Shown piece by piece: positions 1-11,325 of a stretch of DNA of 64,000 nucleotides; the stretch's first letter is position 1, and each line of letters starts with the position of its first letter. The DNA comes from Jackrogersella multiformis (taxonomy: Eukaryota; Ascomycota; Sordariomycetes; Xylariales; Hypoxylaceae): the NCBI GenBank assembly GCA_902806575.1, contig CADCXD010000009.1, forward strand, positions 868,001-932,000. The letters run 5' to 3'. The notes beneath the pieces are model-generated. The model did not search any database and had not been told where the DNA came from. It saw nothing but the letters and a program-made list of their open reading frames with translations. Both the position numbers and the translations under genes were made by a program.

Positions 1-1444
1 CTTTCTTTTTTTCCCCCGGGCTCGTTCGATCTCGTTGTATTGTACGTTAGAAATCGGAGGGGGGTGTGATGTATGTCACCTCTGCTCTCTCTCGGATTGT
101 GGAGGAGGGCGAAGGAAGAGTAACAGCAAGACAAGCAGGAGTAGTAGCAACAAAGCAATGTCAACGACAACAATAGCAACTCGCAACTCGGGTAGTTCAC
201 TGTCGCATTGGCCTTTGCAATTCCACAGGGCGGGTTGGTGTGGATTGGATGGTCACTCTCATTCATCAGGCAGTTTGGATCGGCTTTGGCTAAGGTGGTG
301 ACATGGGTGTGGGTGCGTCCTCAGACTTTGTAATGGTAATGGAGGTAATGGAAGTGGATGCGAATGCAAATGCAGATGCTGGTAATTCCTTGAACGAAGA
401 GGGACCACTTGGGCAAGACGTAAGGCCTGGGTCTTCTAGTCTTCCTCGCTGGGAAGGCTAAGCTAGGCTTGGAACGATTCCGGTGCTAACAACCATGAGA
501 CCCGGCGATCCACGATTCTAGAGACTTCAGTGGCGCGGCGGGTGTTTCTGTAGCTTTTTTTTCTCTTCTCTTTTTTTATTTGGTTGAGTGTGCGAGCTAG
601 GCCGGCTTGGATTGATGATTCTCGATGGCTGGCCCTTGCGACCAATCCCACGACGACAATTGGAGTTTGAGGGATTCCCTTGAAGGTGCCTCCGCACACC
701 CAAGACCCCAAAAGCTCCTATGCAGCCCGAAGCGAGAGACTTGCGAGGGGTGGATCTGCACCGAAATTAAAAAGAGAAGACCTCGACCAGTGGGGGTTTT
801 TTTTATTATTCTGGACGATGTCGCGGGCGGTTTGTATTCTCTTTCGCGCTCTCTCTCTCTCCCTCTTTCGACTTGTCTTTTCCGACTACCTAGGTAAGTC
901 TTGCAAGCTTTCTTCCGGCGGTCCTTTAATATGTACCTGTAAAGTGTCTACAATCGAAGATACCTAGCACATACATAAGTGCGCTCTATGTTGATGTTAT
1001 ACTAGTATGTTAATAGATACGTTAATGGATATATTAATGGATACCTAGGTATGTTGTAAGTCAGGTATGAAGTCGGAAGATTGTATCAAGTTAGGATAAT
1101 TAGAAATATTCCATTTATTAGTAGACATGGATATTCTTTGAGTTAAGTTTCCCAAAGTTGTTAGAACGATGGTTAAAGATGGTTATGCGACCTGGTTTAG
1201 GTGACTTCATAAGGGAAGGTACCAACAATGAAATATATGGGTCGTTTAATTGTACCAGGTACTTCAATATTCCCATGCAGCATACCTAGGTAGCTACTTC
1301 CACTAGGTCTTTGCCTAACTCGGTAGCACATGTAACCCTAAGGTCCTCGAGTTCGAGTTCCACCTGGGCACGCTCCACATCTCTCAACGGCTTTCGGACA
1401 GGTACATAGGTAACCTTAGAACTTGGAACTCTACCACCAAGTAT

Positions 1445-1500
1445 CTACCTAGCCTACCTAGGTATCTACCTAAGTACCTAGGTACCTACCTAGATCTTAG
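1445..1500. repeat. Cluster of TACCTA / CCTAGGTA palindromic words
   Basis: Several overlapping copies of the palindrome ACCTAGGT and its half words (ACCTA, TAGGT) lie back to back with 2-8 base spacers. The same words recur in most intergenic stretches of the window. No function is known to me. Confidence 0.75.
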
Positions 1501-1844
1501 AGACTTGATTACAGAAGAAGAAACAGAAAGACAGCAACCTTGGAAATCAGTTAGTGTAATTCTTCGCAATGTATTCTACCTAGGTAAAGTCAGAATTGCC
1601 CATTGACTACCTAGGTACACTAGGTAAAACACGAGTAATGTCGGCGCTAGGTAATAATAACATACATCTGTGGATCATGCTGATGTACAGGCAAAATTGA
1701 AGACTGCCCAGGGAAGGAAAGACAAGATGGCAGACCGGGAACTCGTTTCGAGCCGCCATCCATCAAAAAGGTTAATGTCTATGTCAATGTCGAAGGTACA
1801 TCTTCTCCTCCGTGGTAGGTACATCCCATGGTAGGTAGTGGGTA

Positions 1845-1869
1845 GTACCTAGGTACCTAGGTAGGTATC
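1845..1869. repeat. Tandem ACCTAGGT palindromes
   Basis: Two ACCTAGGT palindromes overlap within a GTACCTAGGTAC context, followed by TAGGTAT. This is one of the tightest small clusters of the dispersed motif. Confidence 0.75.
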
Positions 1870-2714
1870 CGCCGTGTTCCGAGTACCTACCTCCTCTTCT
1901 TCCTATTATGTACCTCCAGTACTCCTCCTCCACCATCACCATTACCTTCACCCTAGCTCTTCTCAGTCTCACTCTACACTGGCTAGCTACAACCCGTGCC
2001 CCTCCCTCACCTTTTAACAGCAAAAAATCGTGTCAGCGACTTATTATACATATTACCTATAACGAGGTAGCACTATGGACGGATCAGGTGGTATACCGGC
2101 TTCCATTTGCCTAGTTATTACATAAACAGGTACATGATAAAATTTTCCTAATAATATATAGTAGGGTTAGTTACCCAAGTACGTCAACCTCGAAAATGAA
2201 TAAGAAAGAAAAAGAAAAAGAGGCAGTTTAGTGGTAACCTTGAACTGCATGGTCGTCATAACACTAAAATGACAAGACAAGGGTAACCTTCGTTTAGATG
2301 GTGATATATGATGAGAGCATCGTCCGGTCTAACGCCGATTTGTGGAGTGGCGGGAAAAGAAGAGCCTGCCTGCCTGCGTGCTTGCGTGCTTATTAGTTAC
2401 CTACCAGGTATTAGACTCGAGTTGAAGCTTCTCACATTTTCGCGGCTCAGATATCCTACATACCTTGGGTAGTATAGTATGGTATAGTATACAGTAGTCT
2501 ATAGTATAGTATAAGAACACCCATAAGAACACCCTCGGACCCTGCATGCTAGTATCGACGCTATGCTTACTTGGTACGAACTTAGGGAAGTCTGGATGGG
2601 GACTCGGGAAAAGCCGGTACGAACTCCCCTCTCTAGCCAGTTGCTCGGAGAGAAGAGAGAGTATACTCACCCCGGGTCATGTATGTGTGTATGTACGTGA
2701 TGAGGAATGCCTGG

Positions 2715-2735
2715 CAGCAGCAGCAGCAGCAGCAG
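2715..2735 (+). repeat. CAG trinucleotide microsatellite, seven units
   Basis: Seven uninterrupted CAG units in noncoding DNA. A short frame passes through it as poly-Ala, but that frame shows no other protein-like feature. Confidence 0.9.
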
Positions 2736-3023
2736 CATTCATCTCGCTACACGTATTTGCTGTCATCAGCAGCAGGCGAGTCGAGTTTAGGCTCCGAAGC
2801 CGCAATGTGAAGTTCATTTCTAAAAGTGTAATGTCATCCATTGATGATGTCGGCCTTGCCCATTAATAATGAATGGGGGGTAGCTAAGAAGACATTCTCA
2901 TTTTCCGATTCGGCGGCAAAGGACTCTGCATGAGGTTGTGCTACCAGCCTCAAAATGACCAAAACAAGGTCCTGAAAATGATTTCCAACGTATTTAACCT
3001 AGCGGCCTCTTTCAAACGACATG

Positions 3024-3046
3024 GGCAGCGGCAGCGGCAGCGGCAG
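3024..3046 (+). repeat. GGCAGC hexanucleotide repeat, nearly four units
   Basis: Three full GGCAGC units and a partial fourth in noncoding DNA. Confidence 0.85.
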
Positions 3047-3588
3047 AGGTAGCTCTGGATATTCTAACTTAAGAACCGATGTGCAATCGAAAGGCGTTAC
3101 TGCTACAGTACTGTAGCAGCTGAGTACCCAGGCTGCCAGGTATTAGATAGAAGCCATGTTCAATGCTCGAGGTGTATGGGTGTAGGAGGAGGTATGACGG
3201 CAAGGTCTGAGCGAGACGGTTCGTCCTATTTTAGAATTACACCGAGGTGGGATGTGGGGGGCCCATCAGCAACAACAAGGACCCTGGGGTCTGGGGCCTG
3301 GGGCCTGGGATGATGAGAAAAATCACATGGGAGAGCTAGGTATGTAGGTATATCCAAATACATATTTCCTCCATCTTGCCTCTGTAAAAGTGCACTTAAA
3401 AAGGTGTCATGGCAAGAAATGCCACTCATGTCGATGTACTAACACTATAACTCCGCGTCTAGATAATACTTAGGAAACAAATACGCTCACGTTCCTGAAC
3501 CGCTTGTCGAGTTCCGATATCGAAGAAAATAGTCGAGAAACCTTGACCACTCACAGCTCCTCTCAGCTCTCCCAGTCTACATACCTAG

Positions 3589-3620
3589 GTACCTACCTAG
3601 TACCTAGTATAGGTAGGTAC
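3589..3620. repeat. Inverted repeat with perfect 11-bp arms
   Basis: Left arm GTACCTACCTA (3589-3599) is the exact reverse complement of right arm TAGGTAGGTAC (3610-3620), with a 10-base spacer. It is built from the dispersed ACCTA/TAGGT words and could form a hairpin. It is not followed by a T-run and no gene is adjacent, so I do not call it a terminator. Confidence 0.85.
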
Positions 3621-6600
3621 TACATAGTATGTAGTGTAGGTAGTACTATGGTACATTACAGGTATGTACGGGTTATGGGAAAGGGTTCGTAACGAATAGT
3701 GCTGATCTGTACCGGCAAAGTAGATGGTACCGCCACTGGTACCGCGACGCGCAATGTGCCTCCAAGCCAAGGGTTAGAAGACAAGGGTTCATAGTTCTTA
3801 CATGGTTCCAGTATGGTTGAACCCCCACACTTCTGTGCGAACCCTGGAGAGAGCCGTGGCCCATGAGATGTCGCAAGACGAGCTAGGGAAAAGGCCCAGC
3901 CCACGGACCAATTTGATCCCCTCTCAAGCCTCTCTTACCTACCTAGGTACACTACATAGTACTCACTACCTACCTAGCTGTCTGACGGAGGCGTTTGCAT
4001 GTATGTACATAGGTGACCACACGCAGTGAGCGCCGGCGTGGCTTAATGGGTCATTTGGAGACGGCGAGTTCCTTGGTTCCATGCTCAAGTACCTAGGACC
4101 TAGGTAGGTAACTAAGGTGAGCAATAAGATTATATTTGCCGTCCCCCTGGATTTCTCATCTGTACCTACTACTCCAGCACCGCAACATTCTGTGTTTGGT
4201 CAGCGGATCTCATGAGATCTCCTTTATACGGCAGCATACTACAGATTCGACGGCCCGTTGGTACCATCCTCTTTCATCTCATCCCATCGCATCGCGTCTA
4301 GGTAAATCGACCAACAGCTTCAATAGCAGCGTGGCAAAAGATCATCAGCCTTGCGACGCTTTTCACACGGTCGTCGCACGCGACACTGCTTTTGGGGAGC
4401 GGCCCCGGCTCCCCGGCGTCCCCCGCCGTTCGAAACAGGGTGGTGAAAAAGGGCCGTCAACTGGTAAGGACTATTGCCATGGCTAGACACTTAGTAGATC
4501 CGCCTAGGTATAGTGGCTGTCGTTGTTCGCGTGGTAGTGGGCCCCCCTCCCCCCCTCATTGAGCATTAGCTGCATTGCTGAAGTTCATTAGTCGGCCGGA
4601 GAAAGGCTGATCAGCAGTCTCAGATCAGATTTGAAATCTTCAGAGCTGATTTTCGTATTTTCTTGCGCAGCAGTACGAAATTGGACATACCTACACTTGA
4701 TGTGTGTACATAGGTGAAGTGAGTCTATGTCCATACTGACTACCTAGGTATACTTTACCTCCCGAGGTATCTACTCATCAATCAAGTCTAGACTATGTCA
4801 TCCCTTTCTACAAATCCCACGGTAAGTTAAGTTGAGGTGTACACTATTATATAAATTTTGTCACATGCTAGATCATCAGAATTACATACATACACTACCT
4901 ACCTACTGCTACATAGGTACCTACTTAAGTACGATGTATGTATAAAATTGTGCCTACCTACTTGTCTAGTACGAGTCAGATGGCGCCACAGTATAGCACC
5001 TATTAGAATCGACGTCTAGAACCCTTGATGTCTAGAAAATTCTGTTTAATTTCTCCCATTCGACAACGTAGCTGTGCCTAGAATCTTGCAGGTTCGCTGT
5101 AACAGAAGCCTCGAGGAACCCAGCTTCTCACGCATTTCCTCTTTGGTACGGATGATTTATAAGGCAGGTAACACACGAACACCTCCCTCGTAGCAGTCGT
5201 CTATCCAAATTTATATCCGGCATCGCCACATTCATCGTAGTGAGATTTCACGGAGTACCTTATGGAGTAATTAGGCCTGGCAGCCCTGCATTCCAAGTTC
5301 GTGAACCTGCTAGGACCCTGAAATTCCGGCAGAGTGGGTCGACGGTCCAAAATAGCCTCAATTACTAGCGAAGGATTTATTCCAAGGGCTTACCTTACTT
5401 ATAATATAATATATACACTACTGTGTAGATTATGTATACTTTATAACGTGCCTGGTGTAATCAAAATCAACCCAACTCGCTCTACGGTACCAGCCAACCT
5501 CGGCAGTTACCGTAAAGGTGAAGTTGAAATTGGCACTCTCCTCGGTCGCAGTACCGAAAAGAGCTCTTCGTCGGCTGTTGAATAGACGCTATTTGAGGTG
5601 AAGAGCATAACGAGAATGAATTAAATAATATTGTGGTGCTATAGATAAATCTCGTAAACTACCTAGGTACCCAATAGTATACGTATACCTGGCCGTAAAT
5701 AGATGTCATTTTATGTGGTCCAGCTTCACCGAGCCGCCATTGACTTCTCGAGACCTAGGATTTGTACGGTAGCTGTGGGAAATACCTACCCAGTGTAGCG
5801 GAAAGAGACCGAGGGCTCACCACCAATGAGGTGAATTTCGGCGAATTCTCGTGACAACATACCAACAACTGCACACTAACGCTTACCAAGACCTGGTACC
5901 GAATCTCTATGCGGGTTAGGCTCTAAGGCTCGACGATCTCGGTGGTACTAAATCGGCCGTGTTTTCGGGTTTGGGTCCTGTCCATTTCTTCGAATTTAAT
6001 AGGCACATCTCGCCACCGACCCGAGGAGTCGCATACTTCTCAGGGACGTCTCCGCGCTCCGTGAATTCATCTGGTGGTTAGAGACGGCAAACTCGATGAT
6101 GAACAAGAGAGGTCAGATTTTTCTTCTTCTTCTCTAGCAGTCTAGAATTGAACAGGGTTGGCAGCTACTCAATGCAAGCCAAATAGGCAATGCGGTATTT
6201 TACCAAGACGAGCAGACGTGGGTGAGACCAAAAAAAATTCAACCAAACCAGGTGAACAGGCATTATTTTCTAGACTCTCCATGTTCGTGGAATTTTTTTG
6301 CCCGTGTGGCCGGGCCTCGGTTTCCCATTCCAGCCGCCGACAGCATCAGAGCTGGACCGGGGGTATCCAACAGACGGAAATGACTCGGCGTGGGGGTTTT
6401 AAGGGAGACAACGCGTCAGGGTCGTCAGCTGGTCCAACAAACGCGGGGGGGGGCTTGATCTGTCGAGTTGAGCCGAGTCGTAGTGGGAATCGAGATGGGC
6501 AAGGAAGGGGTATGGCCGGTTGATCGTGAGGTATCTGCTGCACGTTAAATGATCACCCGTCTGGGAAATTATGTTGTGCGACCCATCGTCTCCTGCTTCT

Positions 6601-7962
6601 CGTCAGACCAGCGTTGAGTGGCTTCGAGCGGATGATGTTTGTCGTTCCCTCGAGTGTCACGGCGAGTCCACCAGTGCTGATCTCCCTGATCTCTCAAGCA
6701 AGACCCCGCGTCGAGCAGTCGAACCATTGGCCAATCATCGTAGGCTTATATATAAGACGACGGCGAGCTCCAACTTGTATGCGACTTTCCCTTATCGTTC
6801 ACGGCATTGATGGCGAAAAGCTGCTAGAAACCTCCATAGGATAGAACACGAATCATCCCATCTAATAAATTGGGAGTTGGGAGTCACCTAAAGATATAGA
6901 CGAAAGACAAGTGCTCTTCTTCGAGCACCTTGTAAGCTAGCACATTTGCCTATCTCTCATCTCGCTCAAATGCGGCAGGTGACTAAGGTAGAAGATACCT
7001 AGCCTCTCTATCTCCAACCCGATATCATTGTTATAGGCGTTCGTTAGATAGCACAAAGGGCCAAGGCCTAAGTTTCTAGGCGAACGAGACAGACATGGAT
7101 TTATAATAAACCGTTTTTATAATAAATTACCTGCCTAGGCATTTTAGGAAACCTGTCACGGGAGCTACTGGAATCCTGTTACCTAATAATTCGCAAACCA
7201 GAGCCAGAATGTCGTCTAATTGCGCCATCAGGGTCCTACTCCACTTGAAACGACATAGATCTCATAGGTATCTGAGCTTGGGAAACACCAGCTGTGATCT
7301 AACCTATCTAAACCCTTGATTCTATATCAGATGCGTTTCAGGGGCATTGCGTACATATGCACGAGGGGGCGTGCTCGATACCTACTGTACATATCTAAGC
7401 AGATCTAGATAGAGAGATATCGACACCGCCAGATAGTAGGTAGATCGAAGTGGTAGGCTCAGCAAGAGGCTCTACCTCTTGTCGATCTATTCTTACCTTA
7501 TCTTTCCTATCACGCAATCGACCGCCTTATCTTGGAAATTATGAACACGGGCATCTATCTGCCTCCTGTGTCTGTCTAATCCCCAAATCTCCATAAAGCT
7601 GCCCTGCCCTCCATCTTTAGGCTCGCATCTAAGGTCTGTTTCTGGGGTTTTTGCTCTCACCCTACCAGCGTCGGGGGTCGCTACGCTGGATAACTGATCG
7701 CCCATCGATAAACTTGAGTATACACTTAAGTCATTCCTCGGTATATCCTTCTAGATGCGGGGGTTATCATATCGGCAAGAGATGGCTTGCCTAATTGATC
7801 GGAAGATGCCTACAAAGCCGCATGCGAGGCACGGCTCTTTGTTCGACCAGGTGTCGACAATCGCCTCTTTGTACGCAGGCTGACTCGATGGCAACGGAAA
7901 TGACAAAAGCATAACTATGGCTCACCAAATTGTACACAAATCTTGTCGGTACGACATCGACG

Positions 7963-9744
7963 ATGTTTCCGGCAGGCTTCAGTTCGACGCGGTTATACGT
8001 CTGGGGTCTACTGTGGGGCTGTTTGCTCCTTGAGTCCCGGTGTGACGATGCCTTGACGGAGGAAGATATATCAGAGCTGGGAGTGTTAGGAGCGCCCGAC
8101 GTACAGGTCTCGACGATTACGATCACGACGACGATAGCGTACAACCCGGATAACGACCCCGAGGGTCATGACGAAGGCACTAATCCCGTAAATAATGATG
8201 ATAATGATGATGAATCTAGTAGCCAGACAGAGGACACGGGGGACAAGAATACACCAACCTCGGAACCTCTGCCTACAGGGGCTTCATCATCCTCATCCAC
8301 TTCTCCCGCAAGTGCGCTCCTCAAGGATACAAGTGTGTCACAGCCTACCTCAGCCAAATCGGGAAAGATAGGGGTCCTAGAAACCACAACGACTGCATCT
8401 TCATCGTCAACATCTATACTGCAGCCCTCGATATCCGCCGCCCCCACAGCGTCAATCTCGTCCTCCGCCATCGGCGCGATCACCGGCGGCATATCCGGAG
8501 CCATCATCCTCGCGGCGTTCCTGGCGCTGTGCCTGCGCGCCTACAAGCGGAGGAAGCAGCGGCAAGACGCGCACGTGAGCGTCGTGCTCGACAAGCAGCA
8601 GCAGCAGCCAGCAAGCAGGCACTCCCGACGGCTGATCCCGAGCGCAATCCTCACCGCCGGACTGAGCCCGCCTCGCGGCTTCGACGGGAACGCCGCTGGA
8701 TACGCACGCGGGCAGGGGGGACACGACGACGCCGGCATCGGCGTCGCAACCGACGGCACGGACCTCGTGCCGACGACGCCGGCGCTCGAGTCCGGCGGGC
8801 GCCCCGGCCGCGGCGCGGGCCTGCACGCGCGGCACGCGTCGTCGGCGTCCGACCGGGACAGCCTGTACCACCGGCTCCTCGACGAGGTGAGAGCGGGCCC
8901 GGCCGCCGCCGCCACTCCGAGTTCGCAGCAGCCGCCGCCGCCGTCGACGAGCGCGACGGCCGCGAGCTCGGCCGTGGAGTGGCCGTCGACGCCCCCCGCA
9001 GGCCACTTCGACTTCGGGCGCAGGAGCTCGGGCGGCGTGGCGAACCCGGCACCGGCGGCGCGGCCCGAGGGCGCGCTCGGCGACCGCGCCTGGCACCGGC
9101 GCAAGCTGTCGACGGCGTTCCAGCCGCCGTCCAGCGGGCCGCCTTCCGCGCCGCTGCCGCCCACGCCGCCGGTGCGGGCGCAGCGGTCGATTGACACGGT
9201 GCTGCTTGCGTCGACGCCTGGGCCGACGTCAAGATCGGCATCGAAACCTAGCCGCAACCAAAGCGAGGGCGGAGAGAAAAAGGGGGACTCTGGTGTAACT
9301 GGATCGGCCGCGAAGTCGCCACAGCCCAACAACATGTACGCACTCGGCGGGCCGGCGAACCAAAGCTCGCGGTCGTTGGGAACTTCGCCGGCACCGACGC
9401 CGCCGCCGAAAGACTTAGCTACGTTGCCGAACTCGCGCTACGACGGGCCGAAGGATAGGGGTAAAGGCATAGGCAGGGGGGGAAGCGAAGGACGAGAGGC
9501 TCCGGCGCCAACGCTGCCGCCGATTCCACAGGGCGAGCAGTTCGACTTGGGGCTGTGGAGTGGCACGACGTATACGGAGGGCGGAGGAGGGGCGGGTATG
9601 GGTGGTAGTGGGAATATGACTGCGAGAGAAGAAGGAAGAGGACAGAGACAAGAGCAGGAGCAAGAGACAGAGTCGAGACCGGAGTCAGTGGACACAATAA
9701 GCACGAGTATTTTATTTCCGTCGGACGACGAGCATCAGGCGTAG
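7963..9744 (+). CDS. Ser/Thr-rich single-pass membrane protein, 593 aa
   Basis: Unnamed cell-surface protein. The frame is open upstream only from a TTG at 7930; the first ATG (7963) starts a plausible signal peptide (residues 1-25, with a hydrophobic WGLLWGCLLL core). Residues ~30-165 are acidic, then Ser/Thr/Pro-rich, as in heavily O-mannosylated fungal ectodomains. Residues ~170-195 form a Gly/Ala-rich membrane helix followed by a basic stop-transfer (YKRRKQR). The ~400-residue tail is Pro/Ser/Gly-rich, low in complexity and presumably cytosolic. The layout recalls Mid2/Wsc-type sensors or Axl2-like polarity proteins, but there is no WSC or cadherin-like domain. No intron is needed. From about 8440 the DNA is very rich in G and C, which opens long shadow frames on both strands. 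The topology is well supported; the function is unknown. Confidence 0.75.
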   Translation: MFPAGFSSTRLYVWGLLWGCLLLESRCDDALTEEDISELGVLGAPDVQVSTITITTTIAYNPDNDPEGHDEGTNPVNNDDNDDESSSQTEDTGDKNTPTSEPLPTGASSSSSTSPASALLKDTSVSQPTSAKSGKIGVLETTTTASSSSTSILQPSISAAPTASISSSAIGAITGGISGAIILAAFLALCLRAYKRRKQRQDAHVSVVLDKQQQQPASRHSRRLIPSAILTAGLSPPRGFDGNAAGYARGQGGHDDAGIGVATDGTDLVPTTPALESGGRPGRGAGLHARHASSASDRDSLYHRLLDEVRAGPAAAATPSSQQPPPPSTSATAASSAVEWPSTPPAGHFDFGRRSSGGVANPAPAARPEGALGDRAWHRRKLSTAFQPPSSGPPSAPLPPTPPVRAQRSIDTVLLASTPGPTSRSASKPSRNQSEGGEKKGDSGVTGSAAKSPQPNNMYALGGPANQSSRSLGTSPAPTPPPKDLATLPNSRYDGPKDRGKGIGRGGSEGREAPAPTLPPIPQGEQFDLGLWSGTTYTEGGGGAGMGGSGNMTAREEGRGQRQEQEQETESRPESVDTISTSILFPSDDEHQA

Positions 9745-10267
9745 CACATGCCAAGCATTTTGCTATTCTCTATTTTTTCGCCGGACACTCGGAAACAGAC
9801 AGGGAAACAGCAGCTACAGAACACGAGGATTACCTATTCTCTAGTAGTACATACATGACATGAAATGGATATTTTGCGCACCGCAGGAATCACTTCGTGA
9901 TAATATAGAATATAGTCATTAATCTTGCCTTTCCTAGCAATGTAGTCGGAATTACATTACACCTTCCGTCCTTAAAAATCAGGAGAGACTCCTGTCATAT
10001 CATATCAGCCGCCCAACCAACCAACCAACCGACCCCTTTTTCAATCTCTTTCCATGCATAGATGAAGATAGATATCCTTGTGAAGCTAACCCCTCTAAAC
10101 CCCCAAGTCCATCAAACCCACATTTTCCAAGCCGCGGGCACATATATGTACAGAGAAACAAAACACTAAAAAAGGGAAGGTCGTTCGTTCATAGATCGTA
10201 GGTAAAGCCCACACCAAGCAGACAGGCACATGTGTGTGTGTACGTGTGTGCATGCGTGCGTACCAGC
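9745..10267. other. Intergenic, convergent 3' ends
   Basis: Lies between the 3' ends of the membrane protein gene (+) and the GPI-anchored protein gene (-). It holds a CAACCAACCAACC run near 10014-10030 and a GT-rich tract at its right end. No gene seen. Confidence 0.7.
10231..10262 (+). repeat. GT-rich dinucleotide tract
   Basis: Imperfect (GT)n/(GC)n run just downstream (3') of the minus-strand GPI-anchored protein gene. Confidence 0.8.
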
Positions 10268-11325
10268 TCACAGCATCCCCGCAACAAGCAGCACAGCCCC
10301 CAACGCAACCCCCATCATGCCCGTAACAACCGACCCCTCGGCCCCCAACCCGGCTCCTTTCCCCGGCGCGCCGTTCTCCGAGCCGCTCGTCGCCGTCGGC
10401 GTGCCGATCGTCGTCGACGTCGTCAAGGTCCCGCTAACGGCCAGCGCGACGGCCGCAAGCCCAGTCGCCGTACTCGTCGCGCCGGCGGTATCCGTCGTCG
10501 TGAACGTGACGGTCTCCGTAGTCGTCGGGCCCCAGCTCCACCCGGCGCCCCAGCCGACCCAGCCGTCGAACCCGCCGAGCCCGTTCCAGCCGCACCCGGG
10601 GCCGACGAACCACGGGGACCCGTCGAAGGCGCAGCCGGTGACGGTGGCCACGCCGCCGGTCCACGTGGCGCTGCTCTCGAAGGCCGACGCCCACTCGCTC
10701 CAGTACTGGCCGGCGCTGGCGGTCGCGTTGCCCCCGGGCCCGCCGCCGCCGGGGCCCGGGAACCCTCCGAAGGCCTTGGACCCCCAGCCGCCGGGCGCCG
10801 CCCACGTCACGGGGCCGGCGCTGTACGTCACGGTGCGCACGCCCGTGGTGCCGGCCGACGAGCATGCCGAGTACCCCGAGCACAGCGACGACGACAGCGA
10901 GCTGTACGACTCGTAGGCCGTGGACGACGACGACGCCGAGCACGCCGAGCTGATGCACGACCCGATGCTGCTGCCGGCGCCGGCGTCGCAGTACTCGGAC
11001 TGCGCGGGCCAGTCGCTGGTCGCGGTCGCGGTGGGGCTGGTCCAGGCCGTCGAGAGGCAGGATTGCTTTGGGAGGGTGTTAGTTAGGCGTGATTGGAGGT
11101 GGTGAGTGTTTACTGTGGGAAAAGGGTCGAATGTGGTAAACAAAGATAGACACAGACACAGGCACAGATGGAGAGCAGCAAGGGGAAAGCGAGGGAGAGA
11201 GATAGATTAAGAGAAGTAAGGGAGTATGTGGCTAGGGAACTCACAGCGCAAGAGGGAGCGCCTTTCCACCACTGCGCGGAGGCAGCTGAGGGTGCCAACA
11301 CGGCGGCAAGGGTTGATGCCTTCAT
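10268..11325 (-). CDS. GPI-anchored CFEM-like secreted protein, 292 aa
   Basis: Two exons: 11325-11245 (27 codons) and 11065-10268. The intron (11244-11066, 179 bases) has donor GTGAGT, branch CTAAC and acceptor AAAG. The join restores PSCAQSCL, the opening of CFEM-like cysteine domains, which the unspliced frame hides. Residues 1-17 are a signal peptide ending ASAQ. Residues ~25-95 hold seven cysteines (SCAQSC, EYC, SC, SAC, LC, SAC). A Gly/Trp-rich middle follows, then a Thr/Ser-rich stalk and a C-terminal hydrophobic segment with no basic tail after it, as in a GPI-attachment signal. Classical CFEM domains have eight cysteines, so this is a relative or a divergent member. Known CFEM proteins act in haem uptake, adhesion or host interaction; the role here is not known. 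Confidence 0.82.

Larger units (their letters stand above)
1..7962. other. Gene-free stretch with dispersed palindromic motifs
   Basis: No reading frame here carries a recognisable protein, and no spliced gene could be assembled. Bases 1-900 are rich in pyrimidine runs and simple sequence (for example CT repeats near 850), as in a fungal promoter or 5' leader, so they may belong to a gene to the left of the window. The rest is interspersed with copies of ACCTAGGT and TACCTA/TAGGTA words, densest near 1440-1500, 1840-1870 and 3580-3620. A TATATATAAG word lies near 6746, but no gene follows it closely. Short frames in this stretch are mostly opened by TTG or CTG and look like chance. Confidence 0.6.

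Noticed and set aside
1325..1385. GTTCGAGTTCC word resembling a tRNA T arm
   Set aside because: The flanking five-base stems do not pair and no acceptor, D or anticodon stem can be formed around it.
6158..6523. 121-codon plus-strand frame
   Set aside because: Starts at TTG with no ATG until its middle; low complexity and no homology recognised.
8452..9335. Long overlapping frames on both strands (214, 264, 196 and 221 codons) within the membrane-protein gene
   Set aside because: They are Arg/Ala/Pro-rich shadows caused by the high G+C and third-position bias of the real plus-strand frame; none has a domain or a plausible start.
10230..11086. Plus-strand frames of 228 and 284 codons opposite the CFEM-like gene
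   Set aside because: Low-complexity mirror of the Gly/Ser-rich minus-strand protein; the minus-strand model has signal peptide, splice sites, cysteines and GPI signal.
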